NCBI RefSeq assembly: GCF_019805165.1
Contig: NZ_RWIJ01000101.1
Coordinates: 179,063-243,062 of the forward strand
Direction of reading: 5' to 3'
DNA: 64,000 nt
From: Azospirillum sp. 412522
Lineage (GTDB): Bacteria; Pseudomonadota; Alphaproteobacteria; Azospirillales; Azospirillaceae
Numbering within the stretch: the stretch's first letter is position 1; the number at the start of each line of letters is the position of its first letter. This document shows positions 35,907-44,684 of the stretch, in pieces. The position numbers and the translations under genes were made by a program. Under the pieces are notes generated by a model, which made no database searches, was not told where the DNA came from, and saw only the letters and a list, made by a program, of their open reading frames with translations.

Positions 35907-35960
35907 ACTCATGATTTAATGAATTGCCTAAATCATCATTATTTCATGATAATGAATCAT
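35907..35960. promoter_or_regulatory. AT-rich TCATGATTTAAT element upstream of the GT41 gene
   Basis: TCATGATTTAAT at 35909-35920 is identical to the half-site of the 33883-33928 palindrome. A related TCATGATAATGAATCAT lies at 35944-35960 and just enters the end of the upstream gene. The position, 40-95 bp before the minus-strand ATG at 35866, suits a promoter or operator. Confidence 0.5.
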
Positions 35961-38900
35961 TTGCCCTTTTCCTTCCTTGAAAGCAGGTCATCGCGGCGGC
36001 CGAGCAGCTCCGCGAAGACCTCCTCGATGCGGTCGACGCTGCGGGCCACGGTGAATTCCGCCGCGCGCTCCCGTCCGGCAAGGGCCAGCCGCATCCAGCG
36101 GCTCCGATCGCCAACCAGCCCGGACAGCTTCGCCGCGAGGTCCTGATGATCGCCGGGCGTGAAGACCAGCCCGTCCACGCCGTCGCGGACGATCTCCCGG
36201 CTGCCGCCGGTGCCGCTGGTCACCACGGTCAGGCCGGCGGCCATCGCCTCGACCTGCGAGATGCCGAAGGGTTCCTGGAAGAAGCTGGGGAAGGCCAGGA
36301 CGTTGGAGCGGGCGAACAGCGCCGCCATTCCTCGCCGGTCCTGGAATCCCAGGAAGCGGACCTTGTCCGCCATGCCTGTCCGCCTGCACAGGTCGCGGGC
36401 GGCGTCGAGCAGGGTGGCGTCCGGCGTTTCGCCGGCGATGGCGCAGTCGAACTCGATGCCGCTGGCATGCAGCACCGCCAGGGCGTTCATCAGCGTGTCG
36501 GCCCCCTTGTAATTGACGAACAGGCTGGCGAAGGCGATGCGCAGCCGGTCGAACGCGGGCATCACGGCGCGATAGAAACCGTCGACCCGTGCGCCCGGAT
36601 AGATGACCGACTGGTCGGGAAAGCCGAAGCCGGCCTCGTCCAGCTGCCCCGCCACCCAGTGGCTGGCCGGTCCCGGCCGGTAGAGGGGGGATCGCGGGGT
36701 CTGTGCCTGCGCATAACCGGGATGCCGGTTGCCGAGGCAATGCAGGACGGGTACGCCGCGTGCCGCCAGGGGGGAGAGGAACGGATGCCCGATCAGGTCC
36801 ATGTTGCCGGCCAGACAGACCTCGCTGCCCAATGCCGCCGCCCTTTCCAGCACAAGCTCCGCATTGGCGCGGGCGATGGCGACGCACTGCTCCTGGTCGT
36901 CCAGCAGATGGGCGCGCCCCCCCTCCCAACGGCCATACAGGGCCAGGCGTCGCTCCACCCGGTCCTCGATGTCGGCGGTGCCGACCATGCCGGAACGGGC
37001 CAGCTCCGGCACATCCGCGGTCAGGATGCGGACATCGTGGCCGCGCCGGACCAGCTCGGCGGAGAACTCCCACAGCTTGCGCCCGTAGCCGCCGAACTCC
37101 TGCGGCGGAAACAGGTTGGTCGCCACCAGGATGCGGAGGCTCCGGCCCCCCGGGAAGGCCGGGCGGGCGGATGCCTCCTGCCGGACGACGGCGCGATAGG
37201 CCTCGACCCTCCCCTCCCCAGCCACCTTCCCCGCCAACCGGTCCGGGTCGGGGCCGCCTTCCGCCGTCCGGCCCATCAGTGCGGCGATCCGGTGCCGCTC
37301 GTTGGCAAGAAGAAAGGCCTCCACCGGCCGGCCCGACCGCTCGGCCAGGCTGGACAGCACCCGCATCGCCTCGTCGTCATGCCGGTCCTGGGCCAGGGTG
37401 CGCTGCAGGAACCGCTCCAGCAGGCCGGCATCGCCGATGGTCTGGGCCAGCCGGGCCGCCTCCTTGCTGCGTTCCGGACTGCGCAGCGACGGCTCCGCCG
37501 CGGCCAGACGCCGGCCCAGACGGGCATGCAGATGGGCGGCCGGGTCCCTTTCGGGATCCGTCGCCACCAGCGCGCGGGCGACGAAGCGCAGAGGGTCGGT
37601 GCAGCGGAACAGCGCTCCCCCCGGCTCGGTCCGCGCCAGACCCCAGCCGGCCAGATGGGCCTCCGCTTCCGCCGCGGCCGGTCCGCTCAGCGTGGCGGCG
37701 ATGACCGCGTCGCCGGTGAAGCGGGTCAACAGCCGGTCCACCGTGCCGGCGCACCCGTCCTCCCAGGCGATGGCAAGCGCCCGCTCGACCATGACGGCAT
37801 CCGGTCCGGCGGGAGGCGCACCGCTGCTCTCCTTTTCCAGGTCGAGCGGCACGACGCGCGGCAGATCGCGGCAGGTCGCCCCCAATTCCAGCGGATCGCC
37901 GTCCTGCACCAGCAGCTCGACCCGGCCGGCGGTGCGGTGCAGCGCCTGCACCGCCTCATAGGCGGACACGCGGCGGCGGAAGGCCGGTCCCAACGGCGGC
38001 AGCGGCCGCAGTCCGCGGCGCTCGTCGCGCAGATCCAGCTCCGGCGCGGTCCGGCCGTCCAGCACCGCGTCCAGGAACTGGCGGCGCTTGATCGCCGGGC
38101 TCTGGGTGTCGAGCAGATGCCGCTGTCCGGCCCGGCGGATCGCCATCGCCTCGGCGGGGTGGTCCAGGTAATGGCGGATCAGCTCCACCAGCTCGTCCGG
38201 CGAGCGGTAGGTGACCAGATGGCGGCCGGGGGTGAACAGCCTCTCCAGCCCGGATTCCGCCGGCAGCGCGTCGGTCATCAGGAAGCCGCCGGCGCCCAGC
38301 GCCTCGAACACCCGCAGATTCACGTCGGCGTTGAGGCTGCAGTTCAGCGTGACCGCCGACTGGGCATAGATGTCGGCCGCCTCCTCCGGCGAGCCGCGCA
38401 GGGTTTCCAGCGGGAGGCCGGCCTGCAGGACGCGCGTCATCACATGGCGCCGCCACGGATGGTGGACGCTGATCTGGCCGACGAAGGTCAGCGGACGGGT
38501 GCTCTTTTCCGGCACCGGCCGGAAGCGCAGCGCGTAATCGACCGACGGCACCCAATAGACCCGCTCGAACCCCGCCTCCAGGAAGAAATGCGCGTGGTGG
38601 CGCGTGTGGTCGACGACGATCGCATCGAAGGGCTCGGATGCGGCATAGCGCAGCAGCGTGTCCACCGGCGCCGCCATGTGGTGGGTATCGCCGACCAGCA
38701 GCACCTTGGTGCCCGGCACGCGGTCCAGGTTGCGCGCCAGATTGCGGCGGGTGGCGTCGGCCTTGACCACCACCAGATCGGGACGCTGCGCCGCCGGCAG
38801 CCGCGCGACGACGGCCGCCATGTCGAAGTTCCCGGCCGGGGTGCGCAGCGCGGTGACCCTCCCTCCCTCCACCTCGTCGGCGCAGTCGGGACCGCAGAAG

Positions 38901-39019
38901 ATCTCCTGCGCGGAAAACAGCGGGCGGGGGTAGAAGGACGGAGCCGACAGGCAGCAGAAAAGCGTGCGCGGCCCCGCCGGCGCATCCTGCGGCGAGAGGC
39001 TGGGCGAAAGCGGCTGCAT
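35957..39019 (-). CDS. Two-domain glycosyltransferase, CgeB-like plus GT4 (1020 aa)
   Basis: Two transferase domains in one chain. Residues about 15-370 resemble CgeB-type GT-B proteins: VLLVGDTHHMAAPV, RPLTFVGQISVHHPWRR, NLRVFEALGAGGFLMTD, then a long helical tail of that domain. A linker of about 280 residues follows. Residues about 655-1010 are a GT4 glycosyltransferase: LRILVATNLFPPQEFGGYGR at its start, IAFASLFVNYKGADTLMNAL, and the conserved E-x7-E region EPFGISQVEAMAAGLTVV. The first part may act or may serve as a scaffold. The ATG at 39019 has GGAG 9 nt upstream; the longer frame to 39154 is basic and non-coding in look. It is divergent from gmhA. Confidence 0.88.
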   Translation of the reverse strand: MQPLSPSLSPQDAPAGPRTLFCCLSAPSFYPRPLFSAQEIFCGPDCADEVEGGRVTALRTPAGNFDMAAVVARLPAAQRPDLVVVKADATRRNLARNLDRVPGTKVLLVGDTHHMAAPVDTLLRYAASEPFDAIVVDHTRHHAHFFLEAGFERVYWVPSVDYALRFRPVPEKSTRPLTFVGQISVHHPWRRHVMTRVLQAGLPLETLRGSPEEAADIYAQSAVTLNCSLNADVNLRVFEALGAGGFLMTDALPAESGLERLFTPGRHLVTYRSPDELVELIRHYLDHPAEAMAIRRAGQRHLLDTQSPAIKRRQFLDAVLDGRTAPELDLRDERRGLRPLPPLGPAFRRRVSAYEAVQALHRTAGRVELLVQDGDPLELGATCRDLPRVVPLDLEKESSGAPPAGPDAVMVERALAIAWEDGCAGTVDRLLTRFTGDAVIAATLSGPAAAEAEAHLAGWGLARTEPGGALFRCTDPLRFVARALVATDPERDPAAHLHARLGRRLAAAEPSLRSPERSKEAARLAQTIGDAGLLERFLQRTLAQDRHDDEAMRVLSSLAERSGRPVEAFLLANERHRIAALMGRTAEGGPDPDRLAGKVAGEGRVEAYRAVVRQEASARPAFPGGRSLRILVATNLFPPQEFGGYGRKLWEFSAELVRRGHDVRILTADVPELARSGMVGTADIEDRVERRLALYGRWEGGRAHLLDDQEQCVAIARANAELVLERAAALGSEVCLAGNMDLIGHPFLSPLAARGVPVLHCLGNRHPGYAQAQTPRSPLYRPGPASHWVAGQLDEAGFGFPDQSVIYPGARVDGFYRAVMPAFDRLRIAFASLFVNYKGADTLMNALAVLHASGIEFDCAIAGETPDATLLDAARDLCRRTGMADKVRFLGFQDRRGMAALFARSNVLAFPSFFQEPFGISQVEAMAAGLTVVTSGTGGSREIVRDGVDGLVFTPGDHQDLAAKLSGLVGDRSRWMRLALAGRERAAEFTVARSVDRIEEVFAELLGRRDDLLSRKEKGK

Positions 39020-39221
39020 GGCGAAATCTCCGGTCGGCCGTCTGCGATAGCGTCGCTGCGATAGCACAGGGCCGCCACCGCCCCAACCGCATTCTCCCGC
39101 CCGTTTTTGTTTCGCCCCTGCACCGGTGCGCGGGATTGCGCCGTTGACAGGCACGGTGCATCCATAGGATGGAAAACGCCGCCGGGTTCCCGGCGGGCGA
39201 CGACATGGAAAGAGAGCGACG

Positions 39222-39812
39222 ATGACCGCACAGGTGATGGAGACCGAGGGCCTGCACGCCTATCTCCGCTCCTCGATCGATGTGCTGCAGCGGACGATCG
39301 AGACGCTGGACCCGTCGCTGCTTGCCGCCGCCGTCGATGCGGTCGCCGGCGCCCTGGGGCGGAACCGCGCTCTTCTGGTCTGCGGCAACGGCGGCTCGGC
39401 GTCGGACGCCCAGCACATCACCGGCGAGCTGGTCGGCCGCTTCCTCAAGGAACGCCGTGGGCTGAAGGCGATCTGCCTCAGCTCCAACGCCGCGGTGCTC
39501 ACCGCCTGGAGCAACGACTACTCCTACGACACCGTCTTCTCCCGGCAGGTGGAGGCCTACGGCGAGACCGGGGGCGTCCTGCTGGGCATCAGCACCAGCG
39601 GCAACTCCGGCAACGTCGTCGCCGCCTTCGAGCAGGCACGCGCCATGGGCATGACCACCATCGCCCTGACCGGCGAGGGCGGCGGCAAGCTGGCCGCCCT
39701 CAGCGACATCCTGCTGGCCGCCCCTTCGCGCCAGACTCCCCTGATCCAGCAGGTCCACATCTGCCTCTACCATTACCTGTGCGAACAGGTGGAAGCCCGG
39801 CTCGCCGGCTGA
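39222..39812 (+). CDS. gmhA: Phosphoheptose isomerase, SIS domain (196 aa)
   Basis: Converts sedoheptulose 7-phosphate to D-glycero-D-manno-heptose 7-phosphate, the first step to nucleotide-activated heptose for lipopolysaccharide or surface glycans. The SIS fold motifs are present: LLVCGNGGSASDAQH, LSSNAAVLTAWSND and ISTSGNSGNV. The zinc and catalytic ligands of GmhA line up as H65, E69, Q176 and H184. Length matches the family. A GGAAAGAGAG ribosome site precedes the ATG. The GT41 gene starts 10 bp downstream, so they share an operon. No hldE or gmhB is visible here, so the rest of the pathway must be elsewhere. A GmhA-like isomerase acting on another ketose phosphate is the alternative. 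Confidence 0.88.
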   Translation: MTAQVMETEGLHAYLRSSIDVLQRTIETLDPSLLAAAVDAVAGALGRNRALLVCGNGGSASDAQHITGELVGRFLKERRGLKAICLSSNAAVLTAWSNDYSYDTVFSRQVEAYGETGGVLLGISTSGNSGNVVAAFEQARAMGMTTIALTGEGGGKLAALSDILLAAPSRQTPLIQQVHICLYHYLCEQVEARLAG

Positions 39813-39822
39813 CCGTCCGCAC

Positions 39823-41580
39823 ATGAGCGGTCCCGCCGGAGCCGGGGGGCAGGCCGACCCGGCCGTTCTCGCCTTCGACCTTCACGCCGCCGGCCGCACC
39901 GACGAGGCGGAGACGCTCTATCGCCGCGCCCTGGCGGATGCGCCGATGCAGCCGGCGATCCTGCACAACCTCGCCCTGGCGATGGAGAGCAACCGCCGGC
40001 CGCCGGACCGGATCCTGGCGGTCTATCGCATCGCCTCGGCCATCGACCCGTCCTATGGCAAGGCCGAGGCGGGGGCGGGCGGCGTCGCCTTCGGCCGCGG
40101 GGCGGTCGGAACGGCGTTGCGCCATTGGGAGCGGGCGGTCCGCCTCGTTCTGGACAACGCCTCCCTCTGGTTCAATCTGGGGGTGGCGCAGCAGATGGCC
40201 GGGGACGCGGCTGCGGCGGCCGACAGCTACGCCGCCGCCCTGCGCCTGCGCCCCGACGACCCGGCGATGTGGAGCCAGCATCTGCTCTGCCTCAACTACC
40301 TGGACCTGTCCGGGCGGGAGCTTCTGGAGCGGCATCGCCGTTTCGGCGACGCCTTCGGCACCGCCGCCGCCGCGCCGCCGCATGCCAATGCCGCCGACCC
40401 GGAGCGGCGTCTGCGCATCGGCTACCTGTCGGTGGAGTTCCGGTCCCATCTGGGGGGCTATTTCCTGGCGCCCCTGCTGGAACGGCATGATCGGACGGCG
40501 GTGGAGATCACCTGCTATTCCCTGCTGCCGCCGGACCGCGAGGATGAGGTGACGGCGCGTTTCCGCACCCTGGCCGACCGCTGGCGCACGGTGGACCGGC
40601 TCGACAACGAGGCCCTGGCCGCCCGGATCCGCGCCGACGGCATCGACATCCTGGTCGATCTGGCCGGCCATTCCGGACTGAACCGCCTGCCGATGCTGGC
40701 CCGGCGCCCGGCGCCGGTGCAGGCGACGTGGCTCGGCTATCCCAACACCACCGGCCTGGACTGCGTCGATTACCGCATCGTCGATCCGGTCAGCGATCCT
40801 CCGGCATCCCCCGGGGGGACATCCGGGCGCGGGGGTGCCGCCGGCCATGCCGCCGACGCCCATGCCGCCGATGCCCATGCCAGCGAGAGCCTGGCCCGTC
40901 TGCCGGGACCATTCCTGTGCTTCCGTCCACCCGCCGACGCGCCCGCGGTGGTGCCGCTGCCGGCCGGTGCACGCGGCGCCGTGACCTTCGGCTCCTTCAA
41001 CAAGCTGGCCAAACTCACCGATGCAACGGTGGCGCTGTGGGCGGAGGTGCTGCGGCGTGCGCCCGGCACGCGCCTGCTTCTGAAGGACAGGCCGCTGTCC
41101 TGCCCGGAGGTCGCCCGTTCCTGGCGCGACCGCTTCGCCCGTCACGGCATCGACCCCGACCGGCTCGACCTGCTGGGCTGGATCGCCGATCCCGGCGGGC
41201 ATCTCGCCGCCTACAACCGCATCGACATCGCGCTGGATCCGCACCCCTACAACGGCACCATCACCACATGCGACCTGCTGTGGATGGGGGCGCCGCTGGT
41301 CACGCTGCGGGGCGAACGCCATGCCGCCCGTGTCGGCGCCAGCCTGATGACCGCCATCGGCCTGCCCGGGCTGGTCGCCGCCACCCCCGACCGCTACGCC
41401 GACATCGCCGCCGGCCTTGCCGGCGACCTGACCGGGCTGATGCGCCTGCGCATGGGCATGCGGGAGCGGGTCGCGGCCTCCCCCCTGTGCGACGAGCCGC
41501 GCTTCCTGCGCCATCTGGAGACGGCCTACCGCCTGATGTGGCGCCACTGGTGCGCCGCCGGCCGCTCCGCCTTGCGCTGA
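39823..41580 (+). CDS. TPR and GT41 (SPINDLY/OGT-like) glycosyltransferase (585 aa)
   Basis: The second GT41 enzyme of the window and the more canonical one. Residues 1-150 are TPR (AFDLHAAGRTDEAETLYRRAL; ASLWFNLGVAQQMAGDAAAA). The catalytic part shows LRIGYLSVEFRSHLGGYFL, DILVDLAGHSGLNRLPMLA, PVQATWLGYPNTTGLDCVDY, ITFGSFNKLAKL-like VTFGSFNKLAKL, and the UDP-sugar region YNGTITTCDLLWMGAPLVTL with RHAARVGASL. It is expected to glycosylate proteins or peptides in the cytoplasm from a UDP-sugar. An insertion at about 335-350 (GHAADAHAADAHASES) comes from a short DNA repeat near 40846-40890. It starts 10 bp after gmhA without a strong ribosome site, consistent with coupling. Confidence 0.92.
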   Translation: MSGPAGAGGQADPAVLAFDLHAAGRTDEAETLYRRALADAPMQPAILHNLALAMESNRRPPDRILAVYRIASAIDPSYGKAEAGAGGVAFGRGAVGTALRHWERAVRLVLDNASLWFNLGVAQQMAGDAAAAADSYAAALRLRPDDPAMWSQHLLCLNYLDLSGRELLERHRRFGDAFGTAAAAPPHANAADPERRLRIGYLSVEFRSHLGGYFLAPLLERHDRTAVEITCYSLLPPDREDEVTARFRTLADRWRTVDRLDNEALAARIRADGIDILVDLAGHSGLNRLPMLARRPAPVQATWLGYPNTTGLDCVDYRIVDPVSDPPASPGGTSGRGGAAGHAADAHAADAHASESLARLPGPFLCFRPPADAPAVVPLPAGARGAVTFGSFNKLAKLTDATVALWAEVLRRAPGTRLLLKDRPLSCPEVARSWRDRFARHGIDPDRLDLLGWIADPGGHLAAYNRIDIALDPHPYNGTITTCDLLWMGAPLVTLRGERHAARVGASLMTAIGLPGLVAATPDRYADIAAGLAGDLTGLMRLRMGMRERVAASPLCDEPRFLRHLETAYRLMWRHWCAAGRSALR

Positions 41581-41666
41581 TCCGGCGGCCCGCCGGCACT
41601 CCGATTGACAAGCCGCCCCCGCGCCCCCTACCAAGAGCCATTCCCCAAGCCCAAGGCCCCGATCCG

Positions 41667-42473
41667 ATGAGCAATGCGCCCTCTTCCGACACCGCAGTCC
41701 GCTCCGGCTCGACCGACCGGTTCGGCTACGAATGGGGCCGCTATGCCGAGCTGAAGCCGATCTACGAGGAGCAGTTCCGCCGCTGGACGCCGTTCCTGAC
41801 GCCGGAGGACTGGCGCGGCCGGAGCTTCGTCGACGTCGGCTGCGGCATGGGCCGCAACAGCCATTGGCCGATGAGCTACGGCGCCGCCGGCGGCCTCGCC
41901 ATCGACCTGGACGAGCGCAGCCTCGCATCGGCGCGCACCACCCTGTCCGGCCATCCCACGATCGAGGTGCGGCGGCAGAGCGCCTATGACCTGGACGAGC
42001 GCGACCGCTTCGACATCGCCTTCTCCATCGGGGTGATCCATCATCTCGCACATCCGGAGACGGCGCTCGCCAACATGGTGCGCGCGGTGAAGCCCGGTGG
42101 CCGCGTGGCGATCTGGGTCTATGGCCGCGAGAACAACGGCTGGATCGTCCGCTTCGCCGACCCGCTGCGCAAGGCGCTGTTCAGCCGCCTGCCGATCGGG
42201 ATGGTCCACTGGCTGTCCTGGTTCCCCACCGCCGTCCTGTGGCTGGCGCTGCGGCTGGGGCTGGACCGGCTGGAATATTTCCGCCTGATCCGCCGCTTCG
42301 ACTTCGCGCATCTGCGCTCCATCGTCTTCGACCAGATGCTGCCGAAGATCGCCAACTACTGGCGCCGGGACGAGGTGGAGGCGCTGATGAAGGATGCCGG
42401 GCTTCAGGACGTCCGTCTCGCCTGGGTCAACGAGATTTCCTGGGCGGCCATCGGGACGAAGCCCGCCTCCTGA
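41667..42473 (+). CDS. Class I SAM-dependent methyltransferase (268 aa)
   Basis: A Rossmann-type methyltransferase. Motif I is FVDVGCGMGRNS (residues 54-65). The acidic ribose-binding motif II is GLAIDLDERSL, motif IV is FDIAFSIGVIHHLAHPE, and AVKPGGRVAIWVYG follows. A hydrophobic stretch near residues 175-205 (LPIGMVHWLSWFPTAVLWLAL) may sit on the membrane, as in some lipid or glycan methyltransferases. The ATG at 41667 lies 86 bp after the GT41 gene on the same strand. It ends 4 bp from the convergent TPR-methyltransferase. Substrate is not evident; a sugar or lipid-linked glycan is likely from the neighbours. Confidence 0.88.
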   Translation: MSNAPSSDTAVRSGSTDRFGYEWGRYAELKPIYEEQFRRWTPFLTPEDWRGRSFVDVGCGMGRNSHWPMSYGAAGGLAIDLDERSLASARTTLSGHPTIEVRRQSAYDLDERDRFDIAFSIGVIHHLAHPETALANMVRAVKPGGRVAIWVYGRENNGWIVRFADPLRKALFSRLPIGMVHWLSWFPTAVLWLALRLGLDRLEYFRLIRRFDFAHLRSIVFDQMLPKIANYWRRDEVEALMKDAGLQDVRLAWVNEISWAAIGTKPAS

Positions 42474-42477
42474 ACCG

Positions 42478-43593
42478 TCAGGACGCGAAGGGATCCGGGA
42501 AAGGACCGGGTGCCCGCAGGATCCATTCATGGTCGGCGGGATCGCCCAGCGCCTCCGCGCGGTCCGACAGGTGCCGGCGGACGAAGGGCAGCAGGTCGTC
42601 CGGGCCGATGCCGAACAGGTTCTCGCCGTCGCGCCACAGGAAGCTGGCGATGACGGCGCGGCGCGACATCCGCGCCATGGCCAGCAGCTGGGCCTCGACA
42701 TAGCGCCGCCAGCCCGCCCGCCCATGGCCGAGCGTGAAGGAGAAGGTGCCGAGCGCCACCGAACAGTCCGCCGGCCACAGCGCGACGGAACTGACGGCGA
42801 AGACGGCGCGGGGATCGCCGCCCTGGCGTTCGCGCGCCGCCGCGATCATGCCTGGGCTGATGTCGTAGCCGTGATAGCGCACCCCATGCGGCAGCAGGTC
42901 GCCGCTCAGCCGCTCGAACAGCGCGCCATATCCGCAGCCGACGTCGTTGACCGTCCAGTCGGACCCCATCCCCGCCACCGCATGCAGGGTCAGGCCGGCG
43001 GCCCGACCCTGCATGCGGCGGTGATAGGCGGCATCGGGCACGTTGACCCCGTCGGGCGTGGCGCCGTGGATGGACAGGGCACGGTCGTAATGATCCTGCA
43101 CCGCGGCCAGCTGCACCGCCACGCCGTGCGCCAGCCCGCCCGCCGGTTCTTCGCCGTCCGGCCCTTCGGGATGACGGTCGAGCAGGGCGGCGGTCTGGCC
43201 CTGGAACAGCGCGAGACGGCGGGCGCGGGCCAGGGCCGCCGTCGCTGCGCCGTCGCCGGGCCGCAGCCGGACGCCGCGGAGCCAGGCCGACACCGCGGCC
43301 TCGCTCTGTCCGTCGGCGGTCAGGCGCTCCGCCAGGGCCAGCTGGAAATGGGCGGCCGCGGGATCGCACAGGACGGCCAGACGAAGGCGCTCCGTCCCCG
43401 CCGCCGCATGGCCGCGCTGGATCAGCAGGATTCCGAAATTGAACTGGGCGCCGGCCAGGTCGGCCCGGCCGGCCAGGAGCCGGCGGTACAGGGTTTCCGC
43501 CTCCTCCAGCCGGCCGTCCCGGTGAAGGGCTGCCGCGCGCTGGAACAGCGCGTCCGGTGAAGGGCCGCCTGCCGTGGAAAGAGGGTCGTCCAT
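42478..43593 (-). CDS. TPR protein fused to a SAM methyltransferase (371 aa)
   Basis: Residues about 12-130 hold TPR-like units (DALFQRAAALHRDGRLEEAE, then AGAQFNFGILLIQRG). The second half is a class I methyltransferase with motif I VNDVGCGYGALFERL (near 217-231), GYDISPGMIAAARER as motif II and a motif IV region at VALWPADCSVALGTFSFTLGHG. No DxD or other glycosyltransferase signs are present. This is another member of the TPR-enzyme series in this region. The 97-bp gap to the sugar-nucleotide operon upstream is short enough for co-transcription. Target unknown. Confidence 0.85.
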   Translation of the reverse strand: MDDPLSTAGGPSPDALFQRAAALHRDGRLEEAETLYRRLLAGRADLAGAQFNFGILLIQRGHAAAGTERLRLAVLCDPAAAHFQLALAERLTADGQSEAAVSAWLRGVRLRPGDGAATAALARARRLALFQGQTAALLDRHPEGPDGEEPAGGLAHGVAVQLAAVQDHYDRALSIHGATPDGVNVPDAAYHRRMQGRAAGLTLHAVAGMGSDWTVNDVGCGYGALFERLSGDLLPHGVRYHGYDISPGMIAAARERQGGDPRAVFAVSSVALWPADCSVALGTFSFTLGHGRAGWRRYVEAQLLAMARMSRRAVIASFLWRDGENLFGIGPDDLLPFVRRHLSDRAEALGDPADHEWILRAPGPFPDPFAS

Positions 43594-43690
43594 CGCATGA
43601 GGCTCGTGAAAAACCGGCGGTTGGCGGCGACCCTACCCGCTCGCACCGCAGGGTGCCAGAGTTTCACATCCGCCCTTCGGGCCGCCGCCA

Positions 43691-44635
43691 TCATTGCTGG
43701 GAGCGCCACCAGTCGACGCAATCCTTCAGGCCGCTTTCCAGATCGAAGCGGGGTTTGAACCCGACCCGCTCGCGCAGGATCGTCACGTCGGGGGCGAGCC
43801 GGGGAGGGTCGCCGGCCGGGGCAGGGCGGGCTCCCAGACGGACCAGATCGGGCCGGCCGACGATCCCGGACAGGATGTCGATCACCGCGCTCAGCGGTCG
43901 TGTGTCGCCCGAGGCTATGTTGACCGGCCCGGTATGGTCGCTTTCCAGCAGGGAGACGAAGGCACCGGCGACATCGGCGACATGCATGAAGTCGCGCTCC
44001 TGCCGCCCGTGCGAGCACAGGGCCGGTTCGCCCCTCAGCAGCGACGTCACCACGTCCGGCACCAGCCGGGACGGCGCTTCCTGCGGACCGTAGAGGAAGA
44101 AGATGCGCCCCCACGCCACCTCGACCCCCAGCGGGCCGGCAGTGGCTTCCAGCAGCTCGCGCAGGGCGTTCTTCGCCTTGCCGTAGAGGGTGGCCGGCAC
44201 CAGCGGGGTCGCCGTTTCCGACAGGCTGGCGTGGGTCCAGTCATATTCGGCGCAGGTGCCGGCATAGACGGCCCGGCATCCCCCGGCGGCGGCGAAGGCC
44301 CGATGCAGCCGCAGGCTGGCCGCCACCCAGTCGAGGTTGTCCAGCGCCGTCCAGAATTTCCCCGGCAGGGCGTTCCAGGCGAGATGCAGCAGGTGGGTGG
44401 GGCGTACCGCCTCGACGAGCCTCGCGGCCTCTCCCTCCGCCAGCAGGTCGCAGGCATGGAAGCGGACGCCGCCGTCACCGCCATCCTGCCCGGCGGAAAG
44501 GGGATCGGGCTGCAGGAGGGGCGGCAATGGCGAGCGGCCGGCGGCATGCACCTCCCAGCCGCGCGCGACCAGCCGGGGCAGCGCATGGCGGCCGATGAAC
44601 CCGCCGCCGCCGGTAACCAGAACCCGCCTTGCCAT
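43691..44635 (-). CDS. NAD-dependent epimerase/reductase, extended SDR (314 aa)
   Basis: An extended short-chain dehydrogenase acting on a nucleotide sugar. The NAD(P) motif GGGGFIG is at residues 9-15, T127 lies in the GTCAEYDW segment, and the catalytic pair is Y151-G-K-A-K155. The GTCAEYDW pattern and the neighbours fit a C4-ketoreductase or C4-epimerase for a CDP-linked 6-deoxyhexulose. It is the last gene of the minus-strand run rfbF, rfbG, C-methyltransferase, RmlC-like, SDR, and would finish the activated sugar by reducing the 4-keto group. The gap to the RmlC-like gene is 49 bp. Confidence 0.88.
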   Translation of the reverse strand: MARRVLVTGGGGFIGRHALPRLVARGWEVHAAGRSPLPPLLQPDPLSAGQDGGDGGVRFHACDLLAEGEAARLVEAVRPTHLLHLAWNALPGKFWTALDNLDWVAASLRLHRAFAAAGGCRAVYAGTCAEYDWTHASLSETATPLVPATLYGKAKNALRELLEATAGPLGVEVAWGRIFFLYGPQEAPSRLVPDVVTSLLRGEPALCSHGRQERDFMHVADVAGAFVSLLESDHTGPVNIASGDTRPLSAVIDILSGIVGRPDLVRLGARPAPAGDPPRLAPDVTILRERVGFKPRFDLESGLKDCVDWWRSQQ

Positions 44636-44684
44636 GCCTTGTCTCCTCCGCTTCCCACCGGCATCCCTGTCCGACCGGTCTGCC

